Shown here piece after piece: positions 5,448-6,421 of a stretch of DNA of 6,421 bases (the stretch's first letter is position 1; each line of letters starts with the position of its first letter). Under the pieces are notes generated by a model that was not told the origin of the DNA, made no database searches, and saw only the letters and a program-made list of their open reading frames with translations. This DNA comes from DASUTW01 sp035513995 (GTDB taxonomy: Bacteria; Actinomycetota; UBA4738; CALAEC01): positions 1 to 6,421 of the forward strand of contig DATKBL010000190.1 in the NCBI GenBank assembly GCA_035513995.1. Direction: 5' to 3'. The translations under genes and the position numbers were made by a program.

Positions 5448-6094
5448 GTCGCCCGATCGTGGCGATCGACGGGCCCGCGGGATCGGGGAAGAGCACGCTG
5501 GCGCGCCGCCTCGCCCTCGCGCTGGACCTCCCGTACCTGAACACCGGGACGACCTACCGGGCCGTGGCTCGCGAGGCCCTCCGGCGCGCGATCGCGCCCA
5601 CCGACGGCCAGGCGCTGGCCTCCCTCGTCGGTGACCTGCGATTCGAGATCGATCCGTCGTCGGCCCCTCCACGGCTCCTCGTGGACGGGGCCCCTCCCGC
5701 CGACGAGCTGCGCACGCCCGAGGTGGAGTCGATCGTCTCGGAGGTCGCGCGGCATCCCGAGCTGCGGGCGGCGCTCCACGAGGTCCAGCGCCGGCTGGGG
5801 GAGGGGGGCGCCGTGGTCGAGGGCCGAGACATCGGGACCGTGGTCTTCCCCCAGGCAGACGTGAAAGTCTTCCTCCACGCCGACCCCAAGGAGCGAGCCG
5901 CGCGACGCGAGGAGGAGCTCGGCGACCCCGAGCTCGCGGCGGCCGTCGCGAAGCGCGACGCGCTCGACGCGCGCGTGAGCCCGTTCGTGCCCGCTCCCGA
6001 CGCGATCGTGGTGGACTCCAGCGGCCGCTCGGCCGACGAGACCCTCGAGGAGGTCCTGGCGCTCGTGCGCGAGCGCCTCGCTGGGGGAGGATAG
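5444..6094 (+). CDS. cmk: Cytidylate kinase (CMP/dCMP kinase)
   Basis: Phosphorylates CMP and dCMP with ATP to CDP/dCDP, salvaging and balancing pyrimidine nucleotides in the cytoplasm. The product is 216 aa. It opens with the P-loop DGPAGSGKST (9-18). The CMP-binding segment is YLNTGTTYRAVA (31-42), where most Cmk proteins have LDTGAMYRA. VVEGRDIGTVVFPQADVKVF (124-143) is a strong Cmk signature with R128/D129. The C-terminal part has KRDALDARVSP (170-180) and DAIVVDSS (186-193). Compared with E. coli Cmk from memory, the LID stretch between ERA (150-152) and RD (171-172) is about 7 residues shorter, and the D-to-P spacing after it is 2 shorter. ATG 5444 overlaps the aroA stop (ATGA) and has a good GGAGG at 5432-5436, 7 bases away. 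The frame stays open far upstream, but that is an aroA shadow. Cmk next to der is a widely conserved pairing. Confidence 0.94.
   Translation: MSRPIVAIDGPAGSGKSTLARRLALALDLPYLNTGTTYRAVAREALRRAIAPTDGQALASLVGDLRFEIDPSSAPPRLLVDGAPPADELRTPEVESIVSEVARHPELRAALHEVQRRLGEGGAVVEGRDIGTVVFPQADVKVFLHADPKERAARREEELGDPELAAAVAKRDALDARVSPFVPAPDAIVVDSSGRSADETLEEVLALVRERLAGGG
6086..6090 (+). promoter_or_regulatory. Shine-Dalgarno that sets the GTG start of der
   Basis: GGAGG lies 8 bases before the GTG at 6099 and within the last codons of cmk. It supports GTG 6099 over the in-frame GTG at 6138, which would remove the start of the first G-domain strand. Confidence 0.65.
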
Positions 6095-6098
6095 CGGG

Positions 6099-6421
6099 GT
6101 GAGCGAGCCCCAGCGCATCGCCGGACGCCCGCCCCGCGTGGCCATCGTCGGCCGCCAGAACGTGGGGAAGTCGACCCTGCTCAATCGGCTGCTCGGCGCT
6201 CGCGAGGCGATCGCCCACGAGAGCCCCGGCGTGACCCGCGACCGTCTCGAGGTCGAGGTCTCGTGGCGAGGGCGCCGGTTCGTGGCGATCGACACCGGCG
6301 GCTACGTCAGGCGGGCGACCCGGATCGAGTCGCTCGTGGCCGAGCAGGTCGAGCGGGCGCTCGCGCAGGCCGACCTCGTCCTGCTCGTGGTGGACGCGGT
6401 CACCGGGCCCCAGGACGAGGA
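6099..6421 (+). CDS. der: Ribosome biogenesis GTPase Der (EngA), N-terminal part, truncated by window end
   Basis: Essential double-G-domain GTPase needed for 50S ribosomal subunit maturation. The window shows 107 codons of the first G domain, open to the right edge. Reading from GTG 6099, the protein starts VSEPQRIAGRPPRVAIVG. The G1/P-loop is GRQNVGKSTLLNRLLG (18-33), the switch I/G2 region PGVTRDR (43-49), and the G3 motif DTGG (63-66), followed by ADLVLLVVDAVTGPQDE (91-107). PGVTRDR plus DTGG is characteristic of Der rather than Era. The NKxD motif, the second G domain and the KH-like domain lie beyond the window. The usual G1 in Der is GRPNVGKS; here proline is replaced by glutamine. The gap to cmk is 4 bases, so it belongs to the same operon. 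Confidence 0.93.
   Translation, partial: MSEPQRIAGRPPRVAIVGRQNVGKSTLLNRLLGAREAIAHESPGVTRDRLEVEVSWRGRRFVAIDTGGYVRRATRIESLVAEQVERALAQADLVLLVVDAVTGPQDE

Noticed and set aside
5291..6295. 334-codon open frame on the minus strand opposite aroA, cmk and der
   Set aside because: Spans three genuine genes in antisense and shows no protein-family signature.

Overview
This is a very GC-rich window (clearly around 70% or more by eye, with G/C at nearly every third codon position). It comes from a bacterial chromosome and is packed with genes that all read on the + strand. The order is: end of an M50 site-2-protease-family membrane peptidase, scpA, scpB, an rluB-type rRNA pseudouridine synthase, aroH-type chorismate mutase, tyrA-type prephenate dehydrogenase with an ACT domain, aroA (EPSP synthase), cmk (cytidylate kinase) and the start of der/engA. 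The scpA-scpB-rluB-cmk-der backbone is a familiar actinobacterial arrangement (from memory, Mycobacterium tuberculosis has the same core order). High GC plus this order suggests a deep-branching or uncultured Actinomycetota lineage. Another high-GC phylum such as Chloroflexota cannot be excluded from sequence reading alone.

Layout: 2-616 is the M50 peptidase, cut by the window's left edge. A 40-bp gap (617-656) is the only noncoding stretch of any size. It holds a plausible sigma-70-type promoter (TTGAGC, 17-bp spacer, TACGAT) and a GC hairpin inside the spacer. From scpA at 657 to the right edge, the genes are joined by overlaps of 1, 41, 4, 4, 1 and 4 bases and then a 4-base gap before der. 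This looks like one translationally coupled operon. No RNA genes, mobile elements, tandem repeats, CRISPR arrays or Rho-independent terminators are visible, and there is no gene-free stretch over 300 bases.

Functionally the operon mixes chromosome organisation (ScpA/ScpB, the non-SMC subunits of bacterial condensin), ribosome maturation (RluB-type enzyme, Der GTPase), pyrimidine nucleotide supply (Cmk) and a three-gene aromatic amino-acid block. AroA makes EPSP, the precursor of chorismate. AroH turns chorismate into prephenate. TyrA oxidises prephenate towards tyrosine, and its ACT domain is a probable feedback sensor. The aromatic block sits between rluB and cmk.

I see no new biological system here: this is conserved housekeeping DNA. 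The points most worth checking are the candidate near-leaderless promoter of scpA, the unusual substrate-binding and LID region of Cmk, the P-to-Q change in the Der G1 motif, and the Bacillus/class-II-like motif set of the EPSP synthase.
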